NCBI GenBank assembly: GCA_030429565.1
Contig: JAUIFE010000021.1
Coordinates: 62,001-126,000, forward strand
Reading direction: 5' to 3'
Source: Holophagae bacterium
Lineage (GTDB): Bacteria; Acidobacteriota; Holophagae; Acanthopleuribacterales; Acanthopleuribacteraceae
DNA: 64,000 bases
In this document: piece after piece, positions 32,838-41,989 of the stretch
Layout of the letters: each line of letters begins with the position of its first letter
Numbering within the stretch: the stretch's first letter is position 1
Made by a program: the position numbers and the translations under genes
Notes under the pieces: generated by a model
What the model was told of the DNA's origin: nothing
What the model saw: the letters and a program-made list of their open reading frames with translations, nothing else
The model's database searches: none

Positions 32838-33745
32838 GATTTTTCCCCGAAGAAACGCAAGATCCGAACTGTGTGTGTCAAGTACGCCGGCTTTCGCGAA
32901 AGGTTGAGTCGTTACGGTAAAAAGCCTGGTGTGACAATCAATCAATGGAAACGATGGAAACAGTGACGGACGGTGTAGGTTTGGCTGAGTCGGGTTGATA
33001 CTGGCAAGCCGCCGCCAAACCGAAAAAGATGCGACCAAAGATCCCAACCTTAACGACGAAAGGGGGAATAGCCGACGATTAAAATTCTAGCCTATCGTTT
33101 CATGAATGCCTAGTTTACTGGTAATAAATAATTTGAAAAGTCCCGAAAGCGTACTGAAGCAGGCGAAACAAGGGCGGCGTCACGATCATTTTGGCTCAGC
33201 GTAAAAAAGCAGCGACGGCAAGCTTGTGTCGCCGTCGGCTTCCAAAAGAGAATTGTCTAGGTTTATTTTGGTTAGTGGAGATGGCTAAGGCGGCGGAAGT
33301 GCGGCTTCGGAGGATACAAAATAGGTTTTTTTACCGGTTATCTCTCGTCGCGATTGCGGCTGGATAGGAACCTGTAAGGCGAGCAAAATCATCTGGAAAC
33401 ATAAAAAGTCGTCTTTTTTGTTTGTGTTATCCTTTTGTTTTCGATGCGGTGTTTGATTTTTAAGGCGTGCGCGGGCCGTTCGACGACATTAGCGGTCCTT
33501 TTAAATGGGTTGCGCTTTTTCTTTGGGGGGCATGAAAAGGTGGGTGGGTGTTTTTTCGTGTTCTGTTGCTCTGGGATTGGCGCACACTTCAACCGCTCGT
33601 CTGTCATCCTGTCGCTTCACGCGCAAATGGCCTCGGTTGCATCGCCATCCAGTGCTAAAATGGCGCCGTTAACGGGGGTTTGTTGGATCGTCCGGCTGCG
33701 ATGACCCGCCCGCGTTTGGTTCTCTTAGGATCAGAAGGATTGGAC
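32838..33745. other. Gene-poor region between the signalling island and ispH
   Basis: About 900 bases. It must contain divergent promoters for the island and ispH. Short open frames on both strands lack ribosome sites and protein-like sequence. One terminator-like hairpin with no obvious upstream gene lies at 33203-33237. Confidence 0.4.
33203..33237 (-). terminator. Orphan terminator-like hairpin
   Basis: Stem CGACGGC / GCCGTCG with an 11-base loop; on the minus strand it is followed by CTGCTTTTTT. No convincing gene precedes it on that strand, so it may end a small RNA or be a relic. Confidence 0.35.
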
Positions 33746-34720
33746 ATGCCCAAAAAAATCACCCTGTGTAAGCCCAACGGCTTTTGTGCCGGCGTTGAAC
33801 GCGCCATTAAAATCGTCGACTTGGCGCTGGAAGCCTATGGCCCGCCCATTTATGTCAACCACGAAATTGTGCACAACCAGCACGTTGTTGCCTCGTTGGC
33901 GGCACGCGGCGCCGTTTTCGTCGAAGATTTGGACGAGGTGCCCGAGGGTGCGCGCTTAATTTATTCCGCCCACGGTGTTAGCCCGAGCGTGCGCGAGCAC
34001 GCCAAATCGCGTAAGTTGCGCGAGCTGGACGCCACCTGTCCCTTGGTAACCAAAGTCCACATGGAAGCCGTTCGTTTTGCCAAACAGGGCTACCACATCT
34101 TTTTGATTGGTCACGCCGAGCACGTCGAAGTTGTTGGTACCTACGGGGAAGTGCCTGAAAGTATTACGATTGTCGAGCCCTTACGCGGTCAGTCCTTGGT
34201 TGACGCTGTCGCCGCCTTACCCGAACCGCCCTCCGATAAACTGATTTACCTGACTCAAACCACGCTCAACGTCGCCGACTGCATGAACGTGGTCCAGGTG
34301 CTGCAACAGCGTTTTCCCGCGCTGATCGGCCCACCCAAGGACGACATTTGTTACGCGACATCAAATCGCCAGGACGCCGTTAAGGCCGTCGCACCGGGTG
34401 TTGACCATTTCATCGTCGTCGGGTCGCACACCTCTAGTAACTCCAAGCGATTGGTGGAGGTCGCCAAAGAACACGGCGCCGCTTCCGCGCTATATCCCGA
34501 CGTGACCGCTCTCAAAGATTTGGATCTGAAACCGTTGCAGCACGTGGCCGTAACCGCCGGAGCCTCGACACCCGATGTATTAGTTGCCGCCGTCATCGAT
34601 TACCTGCGTCAAAACGGCTTTGACGCTTTCGAAGAGTATCACCACGTTGAGGAGCGCATGCATTTCGCCGTGCCCGCTCACTTCCGGCGTGACCTTGAAG
34701 CCAAGGGCGTGGTGGTCTGA
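33746..34720 (+). CDS. ispH: 4-hydroxy-3-methylbut-2-enyl diphosphate reductase
   Basis: 324 residues; iron-sulfur enzyme making IPP and DMAPP in the last step of the MEP isoprenoid pathway. Seen: cluster cysteines in KPNGFCAGVERAI, DATCPLVTKVH and DDICYATSNRQ, plus VNHEIVHNQHVV, AHGVSP and GSHTSSNSKRLVEVA. AAGGA lies seven bases before the ATG at 33746. It overlaps the next gene in a TGATG arrangement. An ispA gene lies 2.6 kb away, so two isoprenoid steps are near neighbours. Confidence 0.97.
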   Translation: MPKKITLCKPNGFCAGVERAIKIVDLALEAYGPPIYVNHEIVHNQHVVASLAARGAVFVEDLDEVPEGARLIYSAHGVSPSVREHAKSRKLRELDATCPLVTKVHMEAVRFAKQGYHIFLIGHAEHVEVVGTYGEVPESITIVEPLRGQSLVDAVAALPEPPSDKLIYLTQTTLNVADCMNVVQVLQQRFPALIGPPKDDICYATSNRQDAVKAVAPGVDHFIVVGSHTSSNSKRLVEVAKEHGAASALYPDVTALKDLDLKPLQHVAVTAGASTPDVLVAAVIDYLRQNGFDAFEEYHHVEERMHFAVPAHFRRDLEAKGVVV

Positions 34721-36054
34721 TGACTGCCGAACTGCTGAACACCATTCCGGAGTTCTCTGCGACCGGGGGGATCCGCTTGGCGCCCGGCCAAAGCACGATT
34801 CCCGTGACCCGCCGTTTGTTGAAAATCATCGACAGCTCGCCGGTGCAGCGCTTGCGGCGGATTCGCCAGCTTAGTTTGGCGGATCGCGTTTATCCCAGCG
34901 CAACCCATACTCGCTTTGCCCATGCGCTTGGTGTTTACGGCAATATTCTGGCCTATTTGCGTCGTTTACATCGGTTTCCCGCCTTTGCCGATCAGTTTGG
35001 CGAGAAGGATTACCTGGCGATCATGCTTGCCGGCCTCTTACACGATCTCGGCCACTACCCCTGTTCCCACCAGCTCGATCACCTCGACGAATTTCCCGCG
35101 CACGAGCTGCTCACCGTTGGCTTGTTAACCGGTGATTTGACCCTCGACGGGGAAAATCTTGCCGAAATGATTTGGCGCGAATTCGCCGTTGACCCCCACG
35201 ATGTCGCCGCCTTATTGGGTCCGGCCGAGGCTTTGCCCGAACATCTTAAATTACTCAAACAAATTATCGATTCGCCCCTGGACGCCGACAAATGCGATTA
35301 CCTCATTCGCGACAGTTTCTTTTGCGGTATTGAGCAAGGTTCTGGCTTTGATCGCGAGCGCTTTATCGCCAATCTTGAGCCCAGTTACGAACGGCCCGTG
35401 CTCTGCATTCACGAGAAGGGTTTGGTCAGCGCGGAACGCTTTCAACTCTCGCGTTACTGGATGTACCGTTCCGTGTACTGGAGCCATACCGTGCGCTCTT
35501 TTATCACCATGCTCTCCAACGCTTGCCACTACTTGAAACCCGGCGCGATTGAGCCGAGCGATGCTTGGAACCGTCAACTGTTGGGTTACAACGACCACAA
35601 TTTTCTAGAATGGTTGCTGGAGCGCGTGTCGCCGCCCGGCCGCGAACTCATCGACATGGCTTATCTCAGCCGGCGGCCCTACAAGCGTTTGTATACCGTG
35701 GCTTTTAATCATGAACCGCGCACCTACCACCGCCTTCAAGAAGAGAAAGTGCGCCGCCCGGTTAATCAGTGGTTTATTGAATGGGCTGCTCGTAAAGGGG
35801 TCCACCTTGAAGAGCACCACCTCATTTGGGATGTGCCGCCCATCTATAAAACCAACTCTTGGGAATCCTTTCCCATCAAATTGGCGAGCGGCATCGAGCG
35901 GCCAATTCACCAGGAAAGTCCCGTTATTGAGGCCTTGGGTCCGGCTTTTCTCCAAGGTGTGCGGAAAATCCGCCTTTTCTGTCATCCGCGCCTGTCGCAA
36001 CTCCTCGAAGCCCATCCCAAAGAGCGACCCCATCTGCAAGAGTTTTTGAAATAG
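34720..36054 (+). CDS. HD-domain phosphohydrolase (dNTPase-like)
   Basis: 444 residues. Seen: metal-binding HD-superfamily residues in SATHTRFAHALGVYGN (H63), the HD pair at 108-109 in LLHDLGHYPCSHQLDHL, and the downstream aspartate in SPLDADKCDYLIRDSFFCG. This is the pattern of SAMHD1/dGTPase-related hydrolases that cleave (d)NTPs or related phosphates. The ATG overlaps the ispH stop, so translation is coupled. The substrate is not deducible; a nucleotide-pool or regulatory role is inferred. Confidence 0.85.
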   Translation: MTAELLNTIPEFSATGGIRLAPGQSTIPVTRRLLKIIDSSPVQRLRRIRQLSLADRVYPSATHTRFAHALGVYGNILAYLRRLHRFPAFADQFGEKDYLAIMLAGLLHDLGHYPCSHQLDHLDEFPAHELLTVGLLTGDLTLDGENLAEMIWREFAVDPHDVAALLGPAEALPEHLKLLKQIIDSPLDADKCDYLIRDSFFCGIEQGSGFDRERFIANLEPSYERPVLCIHEKGLVSAERFQLSRYWMYRSVYWSHTVRSFITMLSNACHYLKPGAIEPSDAWNRQLLGYNDHNFLEWLLERVSPPGRELIDMAYLSRRPYKRLYTVAFNHEPRTYHRLQEEKVRRPVNQWFIEWAARKGVHLEEHHLIWDVPPIYKTNSWESFPIKLASGIERPIHQESPVIEALGPAFLQGVRKIRLFCHPRLSQLLEAHPKERPHLQEFLK

Positions 36055-36091
36055 GCCGTGCCACGTGCCATGCCGAGATAAGGGAAAAACC

Positions 36092-37228
36092 GTGATTTAT
36101 TTTGATAACAACGCCACCACCGCTGTGACGCCGGCCGTCTTCGACGCCATGTTGCCGTTCTTAAAGGAACAATACGGCAACCCTAGTTCTATCCACCAGC
36201 TTGGTAACCAGGCGCGTGTTGCCGTTGAGCAAGCACGCGGCCGGGTCGCGAAGGCCATTGGCGCCCGATCTTCTGAAATTACCTTCTGCGCCTCCGGCAC
36301 CGAGGCTGGGAATTTTGCCATTGCCGCCGCTTTGCAACAGGCCAAATTAGCGGGCAAGCTCAATGCCGACAGCAACATCGTCATTACCGCCATTGAACAT
36401 CCGGCCGTTAAAGCCGCCGCCGCCTGGTTCGGCAAGCTTTACGATGTCACCGTGCGTGTGGTGCCCATGCACTTCGACAACGGCGCTGTTTCTCCGGCCC
36501 CCTTTGCCGACGCTATTGACGCCAACACCTTGTTGGTCAGCGTCATGCTCGCCAACAACGAGTCCGGTTTGATTTTGCCGGTTGCCGAGATTGCCGCTCT
36601 CGCCAAATCCGTCGGCGCCCTGGTTTACTGCGATGGTGTGCAGGCACTTGGCAAGGTGCCCGTTGACGTTAAAAAGCTCGGGGTTGATATGTTTAGTTTG
36701 TCGGCGCACAAGTTTCATGGACCCAAGGGGATTGGCGCGCTTTTTTGCAAACGCGGGCTCAAGCTGCCCGCCATGTTGCACGGCGGTTCACAGGAGAGTG
36801 GGCGCCGCGCCGGTACCGAGAACACGCCGGGTATTGTCGGCATGGGTGTTGCCGCCGAGCGTGCCGCCGCCTGTGATACCGTCGTCATTGCCGCTTTGCG
36901 CGATACCTTCGAACAGGGTTTGCGCGAGCGCTTGGGCGACAAAATCCACGTCAATTTCGCCGATCTACCGCGCACGCCCAATATCAGTTCGGTCCAATTT
37001 AAAGGCGCCGACGGCAATCTTTTGCTGATCATGATGGACCAACAGGGATTGTGTGCGTCAACGGGTTCCGCTTGTAGTTCGGGGTCGTTGTCGGTGAGCC
37101 CCGTTTTGTTGGCGATGGGTTTGCGCGAGGCCGAAGCCAAGGGCACCATTCGTTTCTCTCTCTCGCGTTTGACCACCCGCGACGAAGTTGATCGCGCCCT
37201 AGACGCCGTGGTCGCCGCGCTTAAATAG
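36092..37228 (+). CDS. Cysteine desulfurase (NifS/IscS family)
   Basis: 378 residues; PLP enzyme that takes sulfur from cysteine as a persulfide for Fe-S clusters or tRNA thiolation. Seen: IYFDNNATTAVTP, CASGTEAGNFAI, the PLP lysine K207 in SLSAHKFHGPKGIG, RAGTENTPGIVG and the sulfur-carrying C328 in GSACSSGS. The GTG at 36092, seven bases after AAGGG, gives the canonical N-terminus; an earlier in-frame GTG at 36065 adds nine unlikely residues. No iscU, iscR or mnmA is nearby, so its acceptor is unknown. Confidence 0.94.
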   Translation: MIYFDNNATTAVTPAVFDAMLPFLKEQYGNPSSIHQLGNQARVAVEQARGRVAKAIGARSSEITFCASGTEAGNFAIAAALQQAKLAGKLNADSNIVITAIEHPAVKAAAAWFGKLYDVTVRVVPMHFDNGAVSPAPFADAIDANTLLVSVMLANNESGLILPVAEIAALAKSVGALVYCDGVQALGKVPVDVKKLGVDMFSLSAHKFHGPKGIGALFCKRGLKLPAMLHGGSQESGRRAGTENTPGIVGMGVAAERAAACDTVVIAALRDTFEQGLRERLGDKIHVNFADLPRTPNISSVQFKGADGNLLLIMMDQQGLCASTGSACSSGSLSVSPVLLAMGLREAEAKGTIRFSLSRLTTRDEVDRALDAVVAALK

Positions 37229-37232
37229 CAGG

Positions 37233-37265
37233 GTTGTGGCGGCCCATGGAGCGTGCCGCCACAAC
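37233..37265. terminator. Strong hairpin between convergent genes
   Basis: Perfect 11-pair stem GTTGTGGCGGC / GCCGCCACAAC with an 11-base loop between the convergent desulfurase and ispA genes. It has no T-run on either side but probably serves as a shared transcription end. Confidence 0.55.
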
Positions 37266-37280
37266 GTCCCTTCGCAATTC

Positions 37281-38168
37281 TTAATGGTCGCGATGGCGCA
37301 CGTAACGAACAATTTCTTCCAAGAACGACAACGGCCGTGAGACCTTTTCAAGAGCGCTCAAGGCCTCTTCCAGCAAGGTGTCGGCGTAGTCGTGTGCTTC
37401 ATCGGAACCCAGGACTTTAGGGAAGGTCGCTTTATCTTGGCCCGCATCTTTGCCCGAGGTTTTGCCCAAGGTGGTGCTGTCCGATTCTTCGTCGAGTAAG
37501 TCGTCGACCACTTGAAACAACAAACCGAGTTTTTCGGCGTAAGCCGTGAGTGCGTCTAGATCATTTTGTTCCACGTCGGCGAGATGGGCACCCAAGCGCA
37601 CACAAAAGCGCAGCAATGCACCGGTTTTGCGTTGGTGCAACAATTCCAGTTGCGCTTGCGACGTTTCCTGGCCGGTCTGGGCTAAGTCCATCACTTGGCC
37701 GGCGACCATGCCGCGTTTGCCGATTGCCTCGCAAAATTCCACCATGACTTGGTTGCGTTTGGCCGCGCTCAGCGTTTCGTGCGGCGCCCCGGCCAGCAAC
37801 AAAAAGGCTTCGCTGTGCAGCGCATCGCCCGCGAGGATTGCATTTGCCTCGCCAAAGATGATGTGGTTGGTGGGTTTGCCGCGGCGCATGTCGTCGTTGT
37901 CCATGCAGGGCAAGTCGTCGTGAATTAACGAGTAGGTGTGCAGGAACTCGGAGGCCAGCGCAAACGGGATCGCCGCCTCGGGGTCCTTGCCAAACTCAGC
38001 CACGACCACCATGGTCAGCAGTGGGCGCAGGCGTTTGCCACCCGCCAGGAGTGTGTACTCCATGGCGCGGTCGAGCGGGTTGCAGCTCATGTCTTTGTTG
38101 GCAAAGTAGCGCACCAGTTCGGTGTCGACGCGGTCGATCCAGTGTTGAAGCTGTTCGTTTTCAATCAT
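37281..38168 (-). CDS. ispA: Polyprenyl (farnesyl) diphosphate synthase
   Basis: 295 residues; condenses IPP with allylic diphosphates to give farnesyl or geranyl diphosphate. Seen: the first aspartate-rich motif in LIHDDLPCMDNDDMRRGKPT and the second in LLFQVVDDLLDEESD, plus LLAGGKRLRPLL and KTGALLRFCVRLGA. The ATG at 38168 is preferred because GAGGA is properly spaced; an upstream TTG at 38183 overlaps that site. It follows xseB closely, the common xseA-xseB-ispA order. Chain length (C15 or C20) is not certain. Confidence 0.93.
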   Translation of the reverse strand: MIENEQLQHWIDRVDTELVRYFANKDMSCNPLDRAMEYTLLAGGKRLRPLLTMVVVAEFGKDPEAAIPFALASEFLHTYSLIHDDLPCMDNDDMRRGKPTNHIIFGEANAILAGDALHSEAFLLLAGAPHETLSAAKRNQVMVEFCEAIGKRGMVAGQVMDLAQTGQETSQAQLELLHQRKTGALLRFCVRLGAHLADVEQNDLDALTAYAEKLGLLFQVVDDLLDEESDSTTLGKTSGKDAGQDKATFPKVLGSDEAHDYADTLLEEALSALEKVSRPLSFLEEIVRYVRHRDH

Positions 38169-38198
38169 TACCTGTGTCCTCAAATTTGCGCGGCTAGC

Positions 38199-38450
38199 TT
38201 AGCCTTCGTTTTGGGTCTCGAAGGGTTCGGTTTCCATGACATCGCGGCCCGCCGCCGTCAAAATCTCAATCCGTTCTTGGGCCTGTTCCAGGGTTTTGTG
38301 GAGCGAGGCACTTAACTTAATGCCTTCTTCGTAATAACGTATCGCTTCTTCCAGCGGAACCTCGGCTGAGTCGAGTTGTGCCACAATCCGTTCTAGATGG
38401 GCCAGGCGTTCCTCAAATCCGGGTTGTTTGTCGTCTGTTTGTTGTTCCAT
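38199..38450 (-). CDS. xseB: Exodeoxyribonuclease VII small subunit
   Basis: 83 residues, the usual size. Seen: the coiled-coil family signature FEERLAHLERIVAQLDSAEV followed by PLEEAIRYYEEGIKL and LEQAQERIEIL. It binds XseA to form the single-strand DNA exonuclease. GGGGAG precedes the ATG. It lies between xseA and ispA in one operon. Confidence 0.96.
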   Translation of the reverse strand: MEQQTDDKQPGFEERLAHLERIVAQLDSAEVPLEEAIRYYEEGIKLSASLHKTLEQAQERIEILTAAGRDVMETEPFETQNEG

Positions 38451-38536
38451 TACGTCTCCCCACCGCCGTCGTGCGACGGCGCCTTATCTTTGCATATCCG
38501 CGTCGGCCGGCCAAGCCTCTCGCCGCACCGTTCCGA

Positions 38537-39949
38537 TTAAAACAGTTCTTCCTGAACTTCCTCGCGCGGTTTCTCAATCACGCGCGCCGTCAATTCGCCT
38601 TCGCCGAGGCGCACCGACACCACCGATCCCACTTTCACGCCGGTGGCGCGGCGCACGACCCGCTGTTGGTCGTCAAACACAACCGCGTAACCGCGGCCCA
38701 GGATTTTGAGCGGGGAGAGGTCGCTGAGTCGCGCCGCGACCGCTGCAAAGCGCTGTTGCGCGCGTTCCAGGTGCAGACCGCTGCGTTGAGCCAGACTCCT
38801 GTCTGCTTGTTGCAGGCGTTGTTGCAGCAAAGCCAAACGATCTTGTAAACGCTGGATTTGCAAGCGTTCGTCGGCACGGGCCAGGCGTCGTTCGCCCGCA
38901 TAAAGCCGTTGGGTGATACTGTTTTTGAGGCGGTACTCGGCGTCGCCGACCTTACGACCCGCCTCGTTGATGCGCGACCGCACCCGCACAAAGATCGGGT
39001 TTGATTCGGAAATGGTGATGCGCATTTTGTAGCTGAGCAGGCGTTGCTGCATCAGGCGACCCATGCGTTGCACCAGTGAATCCAGCGTTTTGCGGTACTC
39101 GTTTTTGGTTTGTACGACCAGCTCGGCCGCGTTTGACGGCGTTGCCGCGCGCACGTCGGCCACAAAATCCGCAATCGTGAAATCGACCTCGTGACCCACG
39201 GCCGAGACAATCGGGGTTTTGGCCGCGTAAATGGCGCGCGCCAATACTTCTTCGTTAAAGGCCCACAAGTCCTCTTCGGAACCGCCGCCGCGTCCGACGA
39301 TGATCACATCACATGCGCCCCGTTCATCCAGAAACTGGACGCCCTCGGCAATTTCCGCCGCCGCGCCTTGCCCTTGAACTCGGGCCGGGTAAATCAAGAC
39401 GTGTAAGCCGCCGTGGCGCGCGTTGAGCACGCGTAACATGTCGCGTACGGCCGCGCCCGTTGGGGAAGTGACGATGCCGATTTTGGTCGGCAGTAGGGGC
39501 AAGGGTTTTTTGTGGTCGGGCTCGAACAATCCCTCAGCGCGAAGCTGGATTTTTAAGCGCTCGAATTCAGCGCGCAGCTTGCCGAGTCCCATCTCTTCAA
39601 TGCGGTCCACAATGAGATTGTACTCACCGCGCGGTGGGTACACGCCCAGCGTGCCGCTCACCAGCACCTGCATGCCGTCGCGCGGCCGGAAGCTCACCCG
39701 TTGCGCCGCCGAACGCCACATATTGGCGCGAATTTGCGATTTGTCGTCTTTAAGGCTGAAATACCAGTGGCCCGAGCTTGCCGCTTTGAAATTGGAAATC
39801 TCGCCGCACAACCAAATGCGCGGCACCGATTCAATGCGATCACGAATGAGTTGGGTAATTTGTGAGACGGATAGTGGATGTTGTTTGTTGGCGCCGTTGC
39901 TGGTTGCTGCTGCGTACATGAACACTCGATTTGGGGCGGATTTGGTCAC
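38537..39949 (-). CDS. xseA: Exodeoxyribonuclease VII large subunit
   Basis: 470 residues; catalytic subunit of exonuclease VII, which degrades single-stranded DNA. Seen: the N-terminal OB fold (LSVSQITQLIRDRIESVPRI, WLCGEISNFKAASSGHWYFS), the catalytic-domain segments IGIVTSPTGAAVRDMLRVL and VIIVGRGGGSEEDLWAFNEE, and the coiled-coil rich C-terminal half. The frame starts with GTG at 39949; an ATG at 39919 is in frame and neither has a good ribosome site, so the start is uncertain. Confidence 0.95.
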   Translation of the reverse strand: MTKSAPNRVFMYAAATSNGANKQHPLSVSQITQLIRDRIESVPRIWLCGEISNFKAASSGHWYFSLKDDKSQIRANMWRSAAQRVSFRPRDGMQVLVSGTLGVYPPRGEYNLIVDRIEEMGLGKLRAEFERLKIQLRAEGLFEPDHKKPLPLLPTKIGIVTSPTGAAVRDMLRVLNARHGGLHVLIYPARVQGQGAAAEIAEGVQFLDERGACDVIIVGRGGGSEEDLWAFNEEVLARAIYAAKTPIVSAVGHEVDFTIADFVADVRAATPSNAAELVVQTKNEYRKTLDSLVQRMGRLMQQRLLSYKMRITISESNPIFVRVRSRINEAGRKVGDAEYRLKNSITQRLYAGERRLARADERLQIQRLQDRLALLQQRLQQADRSLAQRSGLHLERAQQRFAAVAARLSDLSPLKILGRGYAVVFDDQQRVVRRATGVKVGSVVSVRLGEGELTARVIEKPREEVQEELF

Positions 39950-40028
39950 GCCCGGTCGGCGTGTGCCTGATGTTTAACACACTCGCTTCGCTTTGGCCAA
40001 ACGATCCCGGCCGCCAATGGCGCCACCG

Positions 40029-40340
40029 CTAAAAAAAGGCCGCTGTGAGCGGGCCCACAACGGCCTTAAAATCGCGCACGAGGATTATTGCTGAGCGCGT
40101 TGCCGCATTTTCCGGTCGCTCCCAGGCGCCCTGGCGGTTTCGCCGGTTCGCTTGGGATCTGGGAAATGAGGTCAATCCATCCCGACCGCGCTCGCCGTGG
40201 CTCTCGGCATGTTGCGTGGGTCGGCAGGATCGCGTCCCTAACCTGACACGACGCCACCAAAGGGGCTTTGAGTGGTCGCCAAAAAGAAGTGCCGGACGCA
40301 ACAGGACGCTGTTATTACTTAATCCGAAAAAACGCCGTGT
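40029..40340 (-). ncRNA. Candidate structured non-coding RNA ending at a strong terminator
   Basis: Minus-strand stretch of roughly 300 bases with no credible protein frame. It ends in a terminator (40029-40065: stem AAGGCCG-TGTG / CACA-CGGCC, then seven T). Inside it, GAGCGCG pairs with CGCGCTC, GTCG with CGAC, and CCAGG-GCG-CCTGG and GCGT..CAGG / CCTG..ACGC form further hairpins. The 5' end is a guess. It does not match the conserved cores of SRP RNA, tmRNA or RNase P RNA that I know; a divergent 6S RNA is possible. It lies upstream of xseA. Confidence 0.4.
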
Positions 40341-40696
40341 TTTGGATCAGCGCTTACCCCCACGTTTGGGAGAAGCAATAGGTTTTGTATCGGGTGCCCC
40401 TTTTAACGCGGGTGTTTTGCTTAATTTTCGTCCCCGATCAACCCACGCCCAATTGGTTCTTGCCGTTCCTTTGAATCAACGGTAAGGTGCAAGGGTCACT
40501 CGTTTTCCAGATGCCATGTTCGTCCCATACGCGCTGCCTGTTCAGACCTCTAAAGTAACCGATGAGAATGGTTTAAGATCATTGATTGGTGGCTTGCGTC
40601 CCGGTGCGCGCGCTGGGTGGCCTTGTCTTTCGGTCTGTCCTGTTTCCCCTTGAAAGCCCTCTTTGACTGTACCCCGTTGTCTTGTGAGGTTTGGTT
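40341..40696. other. Upstream region of the RlmI-like gene
   Basis: About 350 bases between the candidate non-coding RNA and the methyltransferase gene, presumably containing divergent promoters. No specific site stood out. Confidence 0.35.
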
Positions 40697-41875
40697 ATGG
40701 TTGATGCTGTTGCCGTGTTGCCCAATCGCCGTGCTGATATCCTGCGACACTACCGCCATCCTTGGGTTTTTTCCCAAGGGGTGATCAACAAGAAGGAATT
40801 GGGCGAGCCCCATATTGTTCGTGTCGCTTCCGAGAAGGACGAACATTTGGGTTGGGCTTTTTACCACCCCGCCAATGCTATTTGTTTGCGCATGGTCTCC
40901 TTTGGCCGCGATCCGATGACGGAAGAGGCCTGGCGTGACCGCATTCGCGCCACTCTCGCCATGCGCCGTGCCTTGCTCGGCGAGCGCGTCGAAGGTTTTC
41001 GTTTGATTCACGGTGAAAACGATATGTTTCCCGGTCTCAAAGTCGATCTCTACCGCGACCTCTTGGTCGTGCAAATTATGTCGACCGGCATGGAGCGCAT
41101 GCGTGCCGAAATGGCTGCTTGGCTTGCCGATATTTGCGGCGCGCGTGCCGTTTACGAGCGCTCGGAAGGCCACGCTCGCAAGCAAGAAGGCCTGTCGCCG
41201 CGCCAAGGTTTCTTGCTCGGTGAATACGACTTTCCCGCCGCCTTCCGTGAGTACGATCTCGAGTTCACCGTCGATCCCACCACCGAACATAAAACCGCTT
41301 TTTACCTCGATCATCGCAATCAACGCGATTGGTTGCGGGCCCGCAGCCGCGACAAACGCGTCTTGGACGTCTGCAGCTTTACCGGCGGCTTTTCTCTCGC
41401 CGCGCTGCAAGGTGGCGCCGCCGCCGTTCACGCTGTCGATCTCTCGCAAACTTATCTCGACGTTCTTTCCCGGCACCTGCAACGCAATCAACTCGACGCC
41501 GCTCGCTTGCAAAGTACCTGTGCCGACATGTTCGAGTTGCTAAAACAAAAGCCCGACCAGCTTTACGACATCGTTGTGCTCGACATGCCCTCTTTGGCGC
41601 GCTCCGCCCGTGCCAAACCCTCCGCCCTGCGCACCTATCGCAAATTGCACCAGTTGGTTTGCGCTTGGCTGCGGCCCGGTGGCATCTTGTTGACCTTTTC
41701 CTGTTCCAAAGTCGTTGATCGCAGTGACTTTCGCCAAAGCATTTTCCTGGGATTACGCGATTGCAACCGCGAAGGATTGCTGATAGAGACCTTCGATTCT
41801 GGTGCGGATCATCCCATTCACCTCCAGTTTCCCGAGGGTGAGTACCTTAAGGGTTACGCCATCTACTTAAAGTAA
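40697..41875 (+). CDS. Class I SAM-dependent rRNA methyltransferase (RlmI-like, PUA domain)
   Basis: 392 residues. Seen: an N-terminal PUA-like RNA-binding domain (about 1-75, with HPWVFSQGVINKKELGEP), then the RlmI middle segment (LIHGENDMFPGLKVDLYRDL, VYERSEGHARKQEGL), EHKTAFYLDHRNQRDWL, SAM-binding motif I VLDVCSFTGGFSLAA and the motif IV region IVVLDMPSLARS, where the usual DPP is DMP. It probably methylates a 23S rRNA cytosine. GAGG is seven bases before the ATG at 40697; the TTG at 40691 is also in frame. It is monocistronic. Confidence 0.9.
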   Translation: MVDAVAVLPNRRADILRHYRHPWVFSQGVINKKELGEPHIVRVASEKDEHLGWAFYHPANAICLRMVSFGRDPMTEEAWRDRIRATLAMRRALLGERVEGFRLIHGENDMFPGLKVDLYRDLLVVQIMSTGMERMRAEMAAWLADICGARAVYERSEGHARKQEGLSPRQGFLLGEYDFPAAFREYDLEFTVDPTTEHKTAFYLDHRNQRDWLRARSRDKRVLDVCSFTGGFSLAALQGGAAAVHAVDLSQTYLDVLSRHLQRNQLDAARLQSTCADMFELLKQKPDQLYDIVVLDMPSLARSARAKPSALRTYRKLHQLVCAWLRPGGILLTFSCSKVVDRSDFRQSIFLGLRDCNREGLLIETFDSGADHPIHLQFPEGEYLKGYAIYLK

Positions 41876-41989
41876 CCCATCGCCTTTTTTCGCCGGCTTC
41901 CTGTTTCGACCGCTGCTCTGTTCCGGTTGCATCGCCGCGCATTCCTTGGCAAAATCGTCACTTTGGCCGCGCCGGCCTTGGGATGCTGC

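Noticed and set aside
40029..40301. A 90-codon minus-strand frame upstream of xseA
   Set aside because: It reads through the strong terminator and its translation is Arg/Pro-rich and unprotein-like; a non-coding RNA explains the region better.
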